NCBI RefSeq assembly: GCF_000760935.2
Contig: NZ_CP049744.1
Coordinates: 434,001-498,000 of the forward strand
Source of the DNA: Rhodococcoides fascians A25f
GTDB taxonomy: Bacteria > Actinomycetota > Actinomycetes > Mycobacteriales > Mycobacteriaceae
Length of the DNA stretch: 64,000 nt
Reading direction: 5' to 3'
Position numbers and translations under genes: made by a program. Each line of letters begins with the position of its first letter. The stretch's first letter is position 1. Shown here one piece after another: positions 36,597 to 46,211 of the stretch. The notes beneath the pieces were generated by a model. That model did not search any database. It was given only the letters and a program-made list of their open reading frames with translations, and was not told the origin of the DNA.

Positions 36597-36702
36597 TTAT
36601 GGTGGGTGCTTAATCGAATGGTATCGAACGCAGTTTCTCTGTTCTTGCGCTCCGACGCGGATCGATGACTAGGTGAAGGCAGGGATAGCAATCAGGCATT
36701 GC

Positions 36703-37656
36703 CTATTGTGTGGGTATCACCCCGGTCGGTTGGCCGGCGAAGGCAAGGTATACGTCTTCGAGAGTTGGTTCCCTGACTTCGAGATCGGTTATCTCGATCG
36801 TCAGAACATCGAGTGCGCGGGCGATGTGAACGACGTCGGCGGAACGCTCGATCGGAGCGACGACAGTGAGACCATCCTGGTGGATTACTGCAGCGTGTCC
36901 GTTCCGGCGCAGCATGCCTTCCGTAGTAACTGCCTGGTCGGTGTCAGCGACGGTCAACCGCACAGTGCCCTGACCGACATCAGATTTCAGCTTTGTTGCA
37001 GTGCCTTCGGCAACAACTCGGCCACCCGCGAGCACGGTGATTTGGTCAGCTAGCCGGTCAGCTTCCTCTAAGTACTGAGTAGTCAACAAGACTGTGGTTC
37101 CTTCGTTGACAAGGTGCTCGACCAGGTTCCACATCATCCCACGACTGACCGGATCGAGGCCAGTGGTTGGTTCGTCGAGAAATAGCAGTTCGGGATTTCC
37201 GACGAGGCTGGCCGCGAGGTCGAGGCGTCGCCGCATTCCGCCGGAGTAGGTCCGACATTTCCGACGCGATGCGCCGGTGAGCTCGAACAACTCGAGTAGC
37301 TCGTCTGCGCGTCGACGGGCGTCCGAACGGCCCGCGCCGAGAAGACGTGCGATGAAGATCAGGTTTTCGCGGCCGCTCAGCTGACCATCGATCGAGGCGT
37401 ACTGTCCGGTCAGCCCGATGAGGCGACGCACTTTGTGCGCATCTCGTACGACATCGTGTCCGGCGACACGTGCCGAACCGGCGCTCGGTGGCAGCATGGT
37501 AGTCAAGAGACGCACCAGAGTAGTTTTTCCAGCGCCGTTGTGCCCGAGCAATCCGAGAACCTGCCCGCGATCGACACTGATGTTCACGCTGTCTAGTACC
37601 GTGCGCTCGCCGAAGTCTCGACACAGGCTTTCCGTCTCGATCATCGGTGTGGCCAA
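36703..37656 (-). CDS. DrrA-like ABC transporter ATP-binding protein
   Basis: 317 residues. Walker A GHNGAGKTT lies at residues 38-46, signature YSGGM at 137-141 and Walker B LLFLDEP at 157-163. The C-terminal extension, including the L-EPTLEDVYLAF motif, is typical of the daunorubicin-resistance DrrA family of drug and lipid exporters. TTG 37656 has GGAG seven bases upstream; ATG 37644 is the alternative. Such proteins need a DrrB-type permease, normally just downstream. Here the gene ends 106 bases from the convergent regulator and no permease of that type is in the window. It may export the lipopeptide with a partner encoded elsewhere. Confidence 0.93.
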   Translation of the reverse strand: MATPMIETESLCRDFGERTVLDSVNISVDRGQVLGLLGHNGAGKTTLVRLLTTMLPPSAGSARVAGHDVVRDAHKVRRLIGLTGQYASIDGQLSGRENLIFIARLLGAGRSDARRRADELLELFELTGASRRKCRTYSGGMRRRLDLAASLVGNPELLFLDEPTTGLDPVSRGMMWNLVEHLVNEGTTVLLTTQYLEEADRLADQITVLAGGRVVAEGTATKLKSDVGQGTVRLTVADTDQAVTTEGMLRRNGHAAVIHQDGLTVVAPIERSADVVHIARALDVLTIEITDLEVREPTLEDVYLAFAGQPTGVIPTQ

Positions 37657-38110
37657 AGCACGGCTCCTAAATTGACGAAAGGCCGATTTACGCGGATCGC
37701 ACTTGCTTTTTCCGTATGCTTGGACTTTCCGCAGCGCGAATCATAATTCTGAAAGACACCGTAGTCGAACCTTCTTCCTGAAGGGTCGACGCTGGTGGCA
37801 GTCTAGTGAATACCCCAGTGGCTCAGTGGATGTTGACAAATTCAGGGGTTGATGACCGCGTGAAATCAAAGGTATGCTCTGTTGCGTTCACGATCTTTCG
37901 CGGGACCTGCACGTGCGTTCGACGGTGGGAAGTGCATTTACTCATCGCTAGGGCATCTAATCGCAACGCCCAAGGATTGCCTGCATTCTTGCGCAAGGTT
38001 CCCCTAGGTAGACCCAATTCGTGGCCGGATGCAGCCTTCGATTTACTGACAATCGAGTCGACAAGTGGCGGAGCTGAAGCAACCGTCCTGCAACAATAAG
38101 GAACTGAGCA
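37657..38110. other. Divergent intergenic region between the DrrA-like gene and the acyl-AMP ligase gene
   Basis: 454 bases, less GC-rich than the coding regions, presumably holding two divergent promoters. A 97-codon open frame at 37806-38099 (+) ends just before the ligase gene. It has no recognisable domain and no good ribosome site, so I do not call it a gene. The ligase ribosome site AAGGA lies at about 38098-38102. Confidence 0.5.
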
Positions 38111-39832
38111 ATGACGACTGATGAATTGTCCGGTGCCCTGAGCCTAACTACCGTGATCCGTGATCATGCTCGCCGCTCGCCGGCGCGACCGGCGGTCGCT
38201 CGGGTGGCTGGTTCTTCACGAGCCGGCGATGTCTCCTGGTGGACTTACGGTGACCTCGATGAACATGCTCGTCGGGTAGGTAGTCGTCTGCAACGGCACG
38301 GTTCTTCAGGAGAGCGCGTCCTCTTGTTCTACCCGAGCGGACCCGACTTCGTTGCTGCCTTTGTCGGCTGTCTGTACGTGGGGATGGTGGCCGTACCCGC
38401 TCCTGTCCCCAGTGGGCAACAGCATGACCTTCGGCGCGTCAAGGCGATCGCGGAGAATTCGGGTGCAACCCTGGTGTTAACCGACGAGGAGAATCTGGCA
38501 GCCGTAACACATTGGGCTGCTTCAGTGTTGCCCCATGCGATCGTCACCGCGACTGACCGGCTCGAAGGAGCGCCCGATGACTGCCACGTCATCAGTACGG
38601 ATCGGGCTCAAATCGCCATGCTGCAGTACACATCTGGCTCCACCGCAGACCCCAAGGGCGTGGTTCTTTCCCACGGAAATCTGCTGTCGAACGCCGCCGC
38701 GATCGCGCGGTCGTTAGGCCTGGACGAGAAGACCAGATTCGGCGGTTGGATCCCTAACTACCACGACATGGGTTTGATCGGATTGATCATTCTGCCGCTC
38801 CTGCTCGGCGGATGCACCGCGTTGATGCGTCCCGCTTCATTCGTCAAGAGGCCGCATCTCTGGTTGGAAATGATGGATGATCTGGGCATTCACTTGACGG
38901 CGGCACCGAACTTCGCATTCGACCTCTGTCGACGGCGCATAACCGACGAACAAATGGACGGAATAGACCTGTCCAATTGGAAGTATGCAATCAACGGGTC
39001 CGAGCCAGTCCGGCCAGAAGTGTTGGCCGCGTTCAGCCAGCGGTTTGCCACCGCAGGCTTTCGGGCCGACGCAATGGTGCCTTGCTATGGTCTTGCTGAG
39101 ACAACGCTGTTCGTCTCAGGCACACCCCACCGGCCGCCAGTAGTCCGCCAGGTTGATGCTGACGAACTGCAGAAACACCGATTCGTTCCAGCGACGAACC
39201 CAAGTGCCGCAAGAGAGGTCGTCAGCTGTGGTGCCGTGCACGAATGCGATGTACAGGTTGTCGACCCCGACACTCTGGCAGTGCTCGATGCAGGAAAAAT
39301 CGGTGAAATTTGTCTGAGCGGCGCTAGTGTGAGTTCCGGATACTGGGATAATCCAGCGGCGAGCGCAGCCACCTTTGGCCTCCGTATCGGTGACAGCGAT
39401 GAGAAGTTCATGAGGACGGGGGATCTCGGCGTTGTGCACGACGGCGAGGTATACGTAACGGGTCGAATCAAAGAAGTCATAATAATTCGCGGCCGTAACC
39501 TCTATCCTCAGGACATCGAACACGAGTTGCGCGCGCACCACCATGAATTGGATGCGGGGGTCGGCGCAGTCTTCTCGGTTCCTGGTGAGGAATCGGTTGT
39601 GGTGACACATGAGATCAAAGGATCGCTCGACGAGGACGAGCTCGCTCGAGTCGCCCACGGCGTTCGTCAGACTGTCGTTCGTGAATTCGGCGTTGGAGTT
39701 CTGGAAGTCGCTTTGCTCCGTCCTGGAGCGGTGCGTCGGACAACGAGCGGAAAGGTCGAACGTGCCGCGATGCGAGAGCTGTTCGTTCGCCGTGACCTGG
39801 AGGCTCTGCACCGTGATCGAGAGACACTCTGA
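38111..39832 (+). CDS. Fatty acyl-AMP ligase (FAAL), lipid tail activation
   Basis: 573 residues in the acyl-adenylate superfamily. The P-loop-like YTSGSTADPKG is near residues 173-183. FAAL-typical WIPNYHDMGLIG and YGLAETTLFVSG follow, with MRTGDLG and a lysine in a TTSGKVER context near the C-terminus. FAALs adenylate free fatty acids and pass them to a carrier protein or directly to a synthetase, supplying the N-terminal acyl chain of lipopeptides. No acyl carrier protein is encoded alongside. A carrier and a starter C domain should lie upstream of the window. The start is supported by AAGGA nine bases before ATG. Confidence 0.92.
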   Translation: MTTDELSGALSLTTVIRDHARRSPARPAVARVAGSSRAGDVSWWTYGDLDEHARRVGSRLQRHGSSGERVLLFYPSGPDFVAAFVGCLYVGMVAVPAPVPSGQQHDLRRVKAIAENSGATLVLTDEENLAAVTHWAASVLPHAIVTATDRLEGAPDDCHVISTDRAQIAMLQYTSGSTADPKGVVLSHGNLLSNAAAIARSLGLDEKTRFGGWIPNYHDMGLIGLIILPLLLGGCTALMRPASFVKRPHLWLEMMDDLGIHLTAAPNFAFDLCRRRITDEQMDGIDLSNWKYAINGSEPVRPEVLAAFSQRFATAGFRADAMVPCYGLAETTLFVSGTPHRPPVVRQVDADELQKHRFVPATNPSAAREVVSCGAVHECDVQVVDPDTLAVLDAGKIGEICLSGASVSSGYWDNPAASAATFGLRIGDSDEKFMRTGDLGVVHDGEVYVTGRIKEVIIIRGRNLYPQDIEHELRAHHHELDAGVGAVFSVPGEESVVVTHEIKGSLDEDELARVAHGVRQTVVREFGVGVLEVALLRPGAVRRTTSGKVERAAMRELFVRRDLEALHRDRETL

Positions 39833-40330
39833 ATTCTCCCGGGGTTGGTAACGAGGGCGATGGTGGGTAGATGGCTCGCGTCTTCCCCGTGGGTAAGCCC
39901 GATTCTGTGGACTCAAAATCCTGTACTTGCCGAAGGCGAAGCCAGGGAAGTCTCCGCATCTCCGATGCATCAGACGTTGTGCACCGAGTTGGACCGACGC
40001 GCTTGTAAGTCACAGGCGGCCTTTGCTGACATCCACCAACCTGTGCAGGTTGTCACCACAGGTTGGTGGACGGCCCACAAGTTCTCCGCTCGACGCGGTG
40101 CAGGAAGACCCGCTGCGGCCCGTAATCCCCTCAACGGAGGCTCCGCCCTTCCGGCGTCCCCTCGACCGCACTGACCCGCTCGCTGTGGTGCGTTGGGCAT
40201 GTTCACATCGATCGATGACCAGCGACGGCGGGAGTCGATTGTGCGTGCTCAATTCATTGCGGTTTTCCGCAATGAAGGTGTACGACTTTCCGCGTACCGA
40301 AGGCTCGGCCGGTGCGCTTGGCTAGAGGAC
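39833..40330. other. Intergenic region before the ABC exporter, with a strong inverted repeat
   Basis: 498 bases without a gene I can support. The notable element is the inverted repeat at 40032-40070, listed separately. Open frames here have no recognisable domains. The exporter ATPase could start as early as 40193, but similarity to the family begins only after 40331. Confidence 0.5.
40032..40070. repeat. Perfect 14-bp inverted repeat, candidate operator or hairpin
   Basis: TCCACCAACCTGTG (40032-40045) is exactly complementary to CACAGGTTGGTGGA (40057-40070), with an 11-base loop. It lies 200 bases after the acyl-AMP ligase stop and about 260 bases before the exporter ATPase. It has no T-tract, so it could be a strong terminator-like hairpin, an attenuator in the exporter leader or a protein-binding site. 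Confidence 0.7.
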
Positions 40331-41110
40331 ATGGACAACAGCATCGATCGGACCACCAGTGAGCAGCCTGCGGTGCGTGTGCGTGCCGCGCGTCGCCGAT
40401 ACGACCTGGGCGACGAGACCGTCAACGCCCTGAACGATCTCAGCGTGGACTTTCACCGCAGAACTTTCACTGCGGTGATGGGCCCATCGGGATCGGGCAA
40501 ATCGACTCTGTTGCAGTGCGCTGCGGGGCTCGACAGATTGGACGGCGGGGAGACCTTCATAGGCGACGTGGAGGTGGGATCCCTCAGCGAGCAGGCACGG
40601 ACCCTCCTGCGCCGATCCAAGGTGGGTTTCGTTTTTCAGTCCTACAACCTTATCGATTCGCTGACAGCGATCCAGAATCTCGAGCTGCCTCTGCGGCTTG
40701 CCGGACGCAAGCCTGAGCGTTCCAGAATCACCGCAGGACTGACGAGGGTCGGGCTGGGGGATCGGATGCACCATCGGCCGTCTCAGCTATCCGGCGGCCA
40801 GCAGCAACGGGTGGCCGTCGCTCGAGCCCTGGTGTCCGAGCCTGAAGTGGTGTTCGCGGACGAGCCCACGGGCGCATTGGACTCTGCCGGCTCGCGGTCA
40901 GTCCTGGAGCTACTGCGAAGCGTCGTCGATCACGAGGGCCAGACCGTGGTGATGGTGACCCACGATCCGACCGCGGCTTCGTTCGCCGATCGAGTGCTGT
41001 TTCTCCGTGACGGGAAAGTGGTCGACGATCTACAGCACCGCCGGGGCCTCCCGGGCGACAACCGGACCGCCGCCCAGATCGCAGCTCGGATGGCCGAGGT
41101 CAGAGCATGA
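40331..41110 (+). CDS. ABC exporter ATP-binding protein, MacB/LolD/BceA type
   Basis: 259 residues from ATG 40331, chosen because the preceding in-frame part (from 40193) has no family similarity. Walker [11 protein letters not shown]-loop VFQSYNLID, signature [15 protein letters not shown], Walker [13 protein letters not shown] and H-loop VTHD are all intact. The DEPTGALD wording is characteristic of the MacB/LolD/BceA subfamily, which pairs with FtsX-fold permeases. Its stop overlaps the permease start (ATGA), so the two are co-translated. In an antibiotic cluster such a pair commonly gives export or self-resistance. Confidence 0.94.
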   Translation: MDNSIDRTTSEQPAVRVRAARRRYDLGDETVNALNDLSVDFHRRTFTAVMGPSGSGKSTLLQCAAGLDRLDGGETFIGDVEVGSLSEQARTLLRRSKVGFVFQSYNLIDSLTAIQNLELPLRLAGRKPERSRITAGLTRVGLGDRMHHRPSQLSGGQQQRVAVARALVSEPEVVFADEPTGALDSAGSRSVLELLRSVVDHEGQTVVMVTHDPTAASFADRVLFLRDGKVVDDLQHRRGLPGDNRTAAQIAARMAEVRA

Positions 41111-43494
41111 TCACCTGGGCATTGGCGTCCTTCCGACGCCGGATCACGGCCGCGCTGGGGGTCCTGCTGGCGGTGTTCGTCGGCGTTCTGATCACCACTG
41201 CCACAGCACAAGTCATGGCTGCCGCAGGACCGCAGCCACCCGAGCGGCTACAAGGGGCGTCGTTGGTGGTGGCCGGCGAGCGAGCAACGAATGTGCTGGG
41301 ACAGGCGGGTGACCGCAGCGCGTGGGGCGGAGACCGGCTCGCCCAACTGACGCAGCAAGTCCGCTCGATCCCGGGTATCGCCGATGTTGTGGCGGACCGC
41401 AGCTTCCTTGCGCAGATCGTTACCCCGTCCGGAGCACTGCCGAGTGCTGATCCACAGGTCGCCGGGCATGGGTGGTCGAGCACGTCGCTGGCTCCCTACC
41501 GACTGACTTCCGGCGAGCAACCGCAGCAGGCGTCGGAGATCGCGCTCGGGCCCGAGTTCGGTGCCTCCGTTGGCGAACGGGTCACTCTTCGGACCGCACA
41601 GGGCGATATCGAGGTGACAGTCGCCGGTACCACCGACGGTCCTGGCGTCTACTTCGACGACGCTACTGCCGCGCAGTTGGCCCCGGCCGCCAGCCTCCTC
41701 GGTATCGAGGTCACCGATCAGTCGGCAGAAGCCTCGGTGCAGGCGGTTGCGGCGCAGTTCGGTGGCGAGGTGGTGACGGATCGCAGTGCCTTGCAGGATG
41801 ACTCGATCGCGAAAAGCCGCTACTTAAGCAGTCAGTTCCTGACGGCGCTGGCGCTGGCGTCGTTGGTTGTGAGTCTCTTCGTCGTCGCGGTCACCTCGAA
41901 GTTCGCCGTCGACGAGCGCACTCAGGAGTTCGGTCTCCTTCGCGCAACCGGAGCGTTGCCGAAGCAGTTGCGCCGCGTGGTGCTGCTGGAAGCCGCGCTG
42001 CTGGGGACGGTGGGATCGGTCGCGGGAGCTGGCGCCGGGGTGCTGGCGACGGTGCCGTTGGCCGCCATGTTGCGATCGTGGGGGATTTTGCCGGCCGAGC
42101 TCAGCGTGACGGTCGACGTGCCCACCGTCTTGGCGACGACCCTGGGCGGTATCGCCATCGCCGTGATCGGAGCGGCCATCTCGGCGGTGAGCGCTTCGCG
42201 GGTGAGCCCGCTGGCCGCAATGCGTCCCGAGTCGACTCGTCCACGTAAGGGCCACGGGCGCTTACGAACAATCAGCGGAACCGCATTGGCCGCACTCGTC
42301 GTGATCGAGGTGATCGCTGGCCGCACGGTGCCGGGTCTGGACTCGGTGTTGATGGCGATCGTCATCGCTCTCACTGCTGCTATCGCTGCTGCGTGTCTCG
42401 CACCGGTACTGGTGCCTAGACTGGCACGAATCTTGCTTTGGCTGCCGTGGCGGATCCGGCCGTCAGCCCCTCTCATGGTTGGCAGCGCCGAGGTCACCAC
42501 CAACCCGCGCCGGTCTGCCTCGATCGCTGCTCCGGCGATCATCGCGGCCGCTCTCGCCATCCTGACCAGTGGATTCATTCCTACGATGCGAATCGCCTAC
42601 CCCGCGGAAACCGCAAATCAGATACAGGGCCAGTCGGTGGTGGTGTCCGATGGCGATTACCTCACGGCTGACCAAGTGTCCCAAGCGTTCGACAAGTACG
42701 ACGTCATCGAGGTCGGGATATCCAGTCGCGCCCGACTTGTCGTTCCGGGATCGACTGTCGCGCTTCCCGTCACGGCACTTCCGAGTGCGGCCGAGCCCTC
42801 TGCCTTCGAGGTGCCCCGATATCTGGCCGACGAGAACGGCTGGCAGACAGGCGACTCCGTTGCGCTGGTAATGGCGGATGGGACCGACCTCAACCCGAAG
42901 ATCACGTCGATCGTGGACGAACCGAGGGGCGAGCATCCTGGTGTGGCCCTGTCCGAAGGCATCATTCGTCTCCATGACCCCTCGGCCGTGGCGGACGAGG
43001 TGTTCGTGCAATCGTCATCTGTCCAGACCTCCGTCGAGCCCCCCGCAGGAACCCGCGTCACGGATGCGATCACCTGGTCTTCGACCCGCTACGACAAGGA
43101 CCTGACTCTGCTCAATCGCTACGTCATGACCTTCATCGCCGTCGCTGTCAGCTACGCCGTACTCGCAGCCACCATCACCATCGCGATGTCCATGCGGCAT
43201 CGGCAGACCCAAGTGCGCACACTGGCCCGCTCCGGTGCCACCAAACGGCAAATCAGCGGAGTGGTAGTCATAGAGGCTATCATCGCCGGCGCGTGCGGAG
43301 TGCTGCTGGGTGCGCTATGTACCCTTGTGCCGCTACACGAGATGGCGGCCGGTCTGTCGAACACCACAGGAAGTCCAGTAGGTGTTCACCTGGACTGGGC
43401 ACAGGCGCTGCTGGTGCCGTTGGGAATCGCGTGCATGATGGGCGTGACGGCAGCTGTGGTCAGCTTCCGGCGTGGGTCAGCCAGTAATCAGTGA
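41107..43494 (+). CDS. FtsX-fold ABC exporter permease, probable resistance or export component
   Basis: 795 residues. One N-terminal membrane helix (about 12-36) is followed by an extracellular domain of about 200 residues. Three helices of a first FtsX domain (about 243-370) carry the internal sequence ERTQEFGLLRATGA. Further helices lie at about 385-520. A second extracellular domain spans about 520-680, and a second FtsX domain spans about 680-795, with a matching RHRQTQVRTLARSGATKRQI motif. This two-FtsX layout with about ten helices is usual for actinobacterial peptide or antibiotic exporters of the MacB/BceB class. The start overlaps the ATPase stop. Confidence 0.93.
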   Translation: MITWALASFRRRITAALGVLLAVFVGVLITTATAQVMAAAGPQPPERLQGASLVVAGERATNVLGQAGDRSAWGGDRLAQLTQQVRSIPGIADVVADRSFLAQIVTPSGALPSADPQVAGHGWSSTSLAPYRLTSGEQPQQASEIALGPEFGASVGERVTLRTAQGDIEVTVAGTTDGPGVYFDDATAAQLAPAASLLGIEVTDQSAEASVQAVAAQFGGEVVTDRSALQDDSIAKSRYLSSQFLTALALASLVVSLFVVAVTSKFAVDERTQEFGLLRATGALPKQLRRVVLLEAALLGTVGSVAGAGAGVLATVPLAAMLRSWGILPAELSVTVDVPTVLATTLGGIAIAVIGAAISAVSASRVSPLAAMRPESTRPRKGHGRLRTISGTALAALVVIEVIAGRTVPGLDSVLMAIVIALTAAIAAACLAPVLVPRLARILLWLPWRIRPSAPLMVGSAEVTTNPRRSASIAAPAIIAAALAILTSGFIPTMRIAYPAETANQIQGQSVVVSDGDYLTADQVSQAFDKYDVIEVGISSRARLVVPGSTVALPVTALPSAAEPSAFEVPRYLADENGWQTGDSVALVMADGTDLNPKITSIVDEPRGEHPGVALSEGIIRLHDPSAVADEVFVQSSSVQTSVEPPAGTRVTDAITWSSTRYDKDLTLLNRYVMTFIAVAVSYAVLAATITIAMSMRHRQTQVRTLARSGATKRQISGVVVIEAIIAGACGVLLGALCTLVPLHEMAAGLSNTTGSPVGVHLDWAQALLVPLGIACMMGVTAAVVSFRRGSASNQ

Positions 43495-43830
43495 CCCAAG
43501 CCCGGCCAACCTCGAGTCTGTTGATTGATTGCACCGAAAGGCTCTGCAGTGCAACCGCAATGAGCCACGGTGGATCGAGCCTTGGGGCTGGCCGGGCAAA
43601 CACCGGGGCACCCCGCTGTAGCGGGGGAACTGGATTGGACGTGCCGAGCAATCGACATCTCAGTGCTGCTGGTGCCCTTACGCCGGCCCATTTGGCCTGC
43701 TGCTCGGACGGGCCCGAAGGTCCTGCGCGCTAGCGCATCGCACAGAAGTGTGGCCGATCAACCAGTGCCGATGCACCTGCCTGCTCTGCCCATCAGATGG
43801 TTTCAGTCGAGTTAGAAGTAGTGAGTAAAG
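43495..43830. other. Intergenic region, nothing recognised
   Basis: 336 bases between the exporter permease and the CGNR gene. Short open frames on both strands have no domains or ribosome sites I would trust. No hairpin with a T-tract was seen. This is a plausible right border of the lipopeptide cluster. Confidence 0.4.
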
Positions 43831-44373
43831 ATGGCCTTTTCCGGTGACACGACGGCAGCCCTGATCTCGGCTGTCGACCTGGTAAACACCGACGGTGAAC
43901 CAGATACGTTGACTACCACTGACCAGCTCGCCGAGTTCTATCTCGAACACGGTTATATGGGCAGGTTCGACGGTGACATTGCCGAACTGATTGCTGTGCG
44001 CAAGATTCGGCCCCTTCTCGGACGGTTGCTACTCAGTGAACGTGACACGGCAGTAGGCATCGTCAACGACATGCTCGCTGCAGCCCCCCTGCAACCACAG
44101 CTCGTTCGCCACGGGAACATGGACTGGCATCTACACGCTATCGACGACCAGCAGTCATTCGCTGACCGAATAATGATAGAAACGGCGATGGCAGTGATCG
44201 ATGTCATTCGCGCTAACGAGATGTCCCGGCTCCACACATGCGGCGTTACCGACTGCGGCGGGATTGTGTTCGATCTATCTCGCAACAGATCTCGAAGATT
44301 TTGCAGTTCTGCATGCGGTAATCGCGTAGCGGTAGCGGCGTATCGAACACGCAAAGCGGTCGCGCGGCTCTGA
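43831..44373 (+). CDS. CGNR zinc-finger (ABATE domain) putative transcriptional regulator
   Basis: 180 residues. The N-terminal part opens with the VDLVNTDGEPDTLTT segment of the ABATE stress-response domain. The C-terminus has the classic CGNR zinc finger: C-x4-C in HTCGVTDCGG, then FDLSRNRSRRFCSSACGNRVAVAAYRTRK with two more cysteines. This four-Cys ribbon with a basic tail is thought to bind DNA. The gene stands alone between intergenic gaps. The regulon is unknown, and I see no evidence that it controls the lipopeptide genes. Confidence 0.92.
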   Translation: MAFSGDTTAALISAVDLVNTDGEPDTLTTTDQLAEFYLEHGYMGRFDGDIAELIAVRKIRPLLGRLLLSERDTAVGIVNDMLAAAPLQPQLVRHGNMDWHLHAIDDQQSFADRIMIETAMAVIDVIRANEMSRLHTCGVTDCGGIVFDLSRNRSRRFCSSACGNRVAVAAYRTRKAVARL

Positions 44374-44790
44374 CGGTTTGAGATTTAAAAGTCGCGAAGG
44401 TTGTTCAATTGCCCGGTTCTTGAGGGCCTCCCGGCTGGCCGGCATCTGTCACTTTCCGATCGGGCCTCCTCCCACGGACAGTGGCGGTGGCGACACAGTT
44501 GGTGTCAAAAGTTGCAAGAACGACATTGGAAATTACCGGTAACGCGACGTATCTGACGGTGACCAATTGGCTTTAATCTCATTCCAATGCGCACGCGTGG
44601 GATGACGTCGAGGAGAGCCAAGGCGCGCTAGTAGGACTGCCAACCCCGCCGCGAGGAGGACAACACCGGCTTGCTTCAACACCCGACATCTGCGGACAGG
44701 TCGAATCACACCAGCTCAATGCCCTCGTGATGAATCAACCCAATGCGCGCGAGCCACAACAAATAGTGGTACAGCGCCTAATCTGAAGAC
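44374..44790. other. Intergenic region upstream of the LysR gene
   Basis: 417 bases with no supported gene. It contains the palindrome CCAATTGG at 44563-44570. A TAATCT hexamer at 44779-44784 would place a transcript start near the GTG start of the regulator (leaderless), but I see no matching -35 element. Confidence 0.35.
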
Positions 44791-45744
44791 GTGGATACGG
44801 AAGCGTTGCGCTCGTTCGTGATTGCCGCCGATTCCGGTCAACTTCAACACACGGCTGCCGAGCTCGGAGTGACGCCGCAGGCTATCTCCAAGCGGGTCGC
44901 GTCGCTCGAGCGCCAGCTCGAGGCCCGACTGTTTCAACGCAAAGCCCTCGGCGTCGAGTCGACGCTCGACGGCCAAGCCTTCCTCCCACACGCGCGCAGC
45001 ATCGTCGCGAATGTCGATCGAGCCGTCGCCGCGATCAGCCCCAGCTCACGAGCACTTCGCGTAGATGTCCTGGGCCTGCGCACCGCACAAGCGGTCGTCC
45101 TGCACGAGCACTGGCGCGCACACCCGGACCTCGACCTGGACGTAGTGACGCTGCGGGTCAACGACCCTCACGCATCAGCCGCCGCCGTCGCGGCCGGAGG
45201 CATCGACGCCACCTTTCGGACAGTGACCAACTCGGCCACACTGCCGCGGGACGTACACATATCCCACGTGCTCGACTCACCGACGCAACTTCTCGTCGGT
45301 CCTCGTCATCCACTGACAAAAGCAAAGACGCTCACACCACGACTGCTAAGAGGACACCGGATCTGGTTGCCGGGCATCGCACCTCGCAGCGAGTGGCAGC
45401 TGTTCTACGAAGAACTGGCCGCAGAGTTTGATCTCCACATCGACGCAACAGGACCGCACTTCGGAGACGAAGTACTCCTCGACACCCTCGCCGAATCCAC
45501 AGAGAAAGCTAACCTCGTCGGCTCACGAGATCGATATATCTGGCCGACGACACACGAACTGCGCCGAATCCCCATCAGCAAGCCAACCCTGGTCTACCTG
45601 ATCTCACTGATTCAAAGAACGCCGCCGCACACCGAACTCGCCGCGGTCGTCCAGCATTTCATGGCGCTCGAAGCAGCCGCCGAGCCGAGCTGGCGTCCTT
45701 CCTGGGCAACACGAGAAGGTCGGCTACTCAAAACGACTGTATAA
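44791..45744 (+). CDS. LysR-family transcriptional regulator
   Basis: 317 residues from GTG 44791. The N-terminal winged helix (about residues 1-60) has the LysR pattern: LRSFVIAADSGQLQHTAAELGVTPQAISKRVASLERQLEARLF. A substrate-binding domain spans about 88-295. The DNA-binding part is well conserved. The effector domain gives no clue to the ligand. No divergently transcribed target gene lies directly upstream, which is unusual for the family. The next genes downstream are about 230 bases away. Confidence 0.92.
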   Translation: MDTEALRSFVIAADSGQLQHTAAELGVTPQAISKRVASLERQLEARLFQRKALGVESTLDGQAFLPHARSIVANVDRAVAAISPSSRALRVDVLGLRTAQAVVLHEHWRAHPDLDLDVVTLRVNDPHASAAAVAAGGIDATFRTVTNSATLPRDVHISHVLDSPTQLLVGPRHPLTKAKTLTPRLLRGHRIWLPGIAPRSEWQLFYEELAAEFDLHIDATGPHFGDEVLLDTLAESTEKANLVGSRDRYIWPTTHELRRIPISKPTLVYLISLIQRTPPHTELAAVVQHFMALEAAAEPSWRPSWATREGRLLKTTV

Positions 45745-45974
45745 CTCAATATTTAGCATGATCGTTCGATGCCGATAACGAATATTACGTCGAGTAAGCG
45801 TCTGAATATGCCGTGCAGCAACATGTTTCGCTAATGCGCTGGCGCCGAAACCAGTCGGAAATTCCAATGTAGCGAGTTCGACGAACAGGCTAATGCGCCC
45901 GGACTGCCGGCGTTCGCCGCCGTAGGACAGTTGGTTGGAGCGAGCTCTGACGGACACCACTGCAGCTGGAATGC

Positions 45975-46211
45975 CTATGGGCCAGGGTTGTACGAGGTCC
46001 ACCCTTCGCCCAGACCTGATTCCTCTTCGGGGTCGGTCGCAAGGAATCCGTCGTCGACGGTGTTGGAATCGGGTCGCGAGTCCTCGATAAGGTCACGTGC
46101 GGTCCGTGATTCGTCACCGTCGATGGTCGGTTCTTCCCGGGCGGGGTCGTAGTCGTCGTCCGTATGGTCGTCGATGGGCGGGCCGTCTGGTCGACTACTT
46201 AGATCGCTCAC
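45975..46211 (-). CDS. Small acidic hypothetical protein
   Basis: 78 residues from GTG 46211, supported by AGGAGA eight bases upstream. The sequence is rich in Asp, Glu, Ser and Pro, looks disordered and has no recognised domain. A longer in-frame start (46427) adds a low-complexity Arg-rich stretch and overlaps the divergent gene, so I prefer the short form. Function unknown. Confidence 0.55.
   Translation of the reverse strand: MSDLSSRPDGPPIDDHTDDDYDPAREEPTIDGDESRTARDLIEDSRPDSNTVDDGFLATDPEEESGLGEGWTSYNPGP

Noticed and set aside
37806..38099. 97-codon open frame just before the acyl-AMP ligase gene
   Set aside because: Starts at an isolated GTG without a ribosome site, has no domain, and lies in an expected promoter region.
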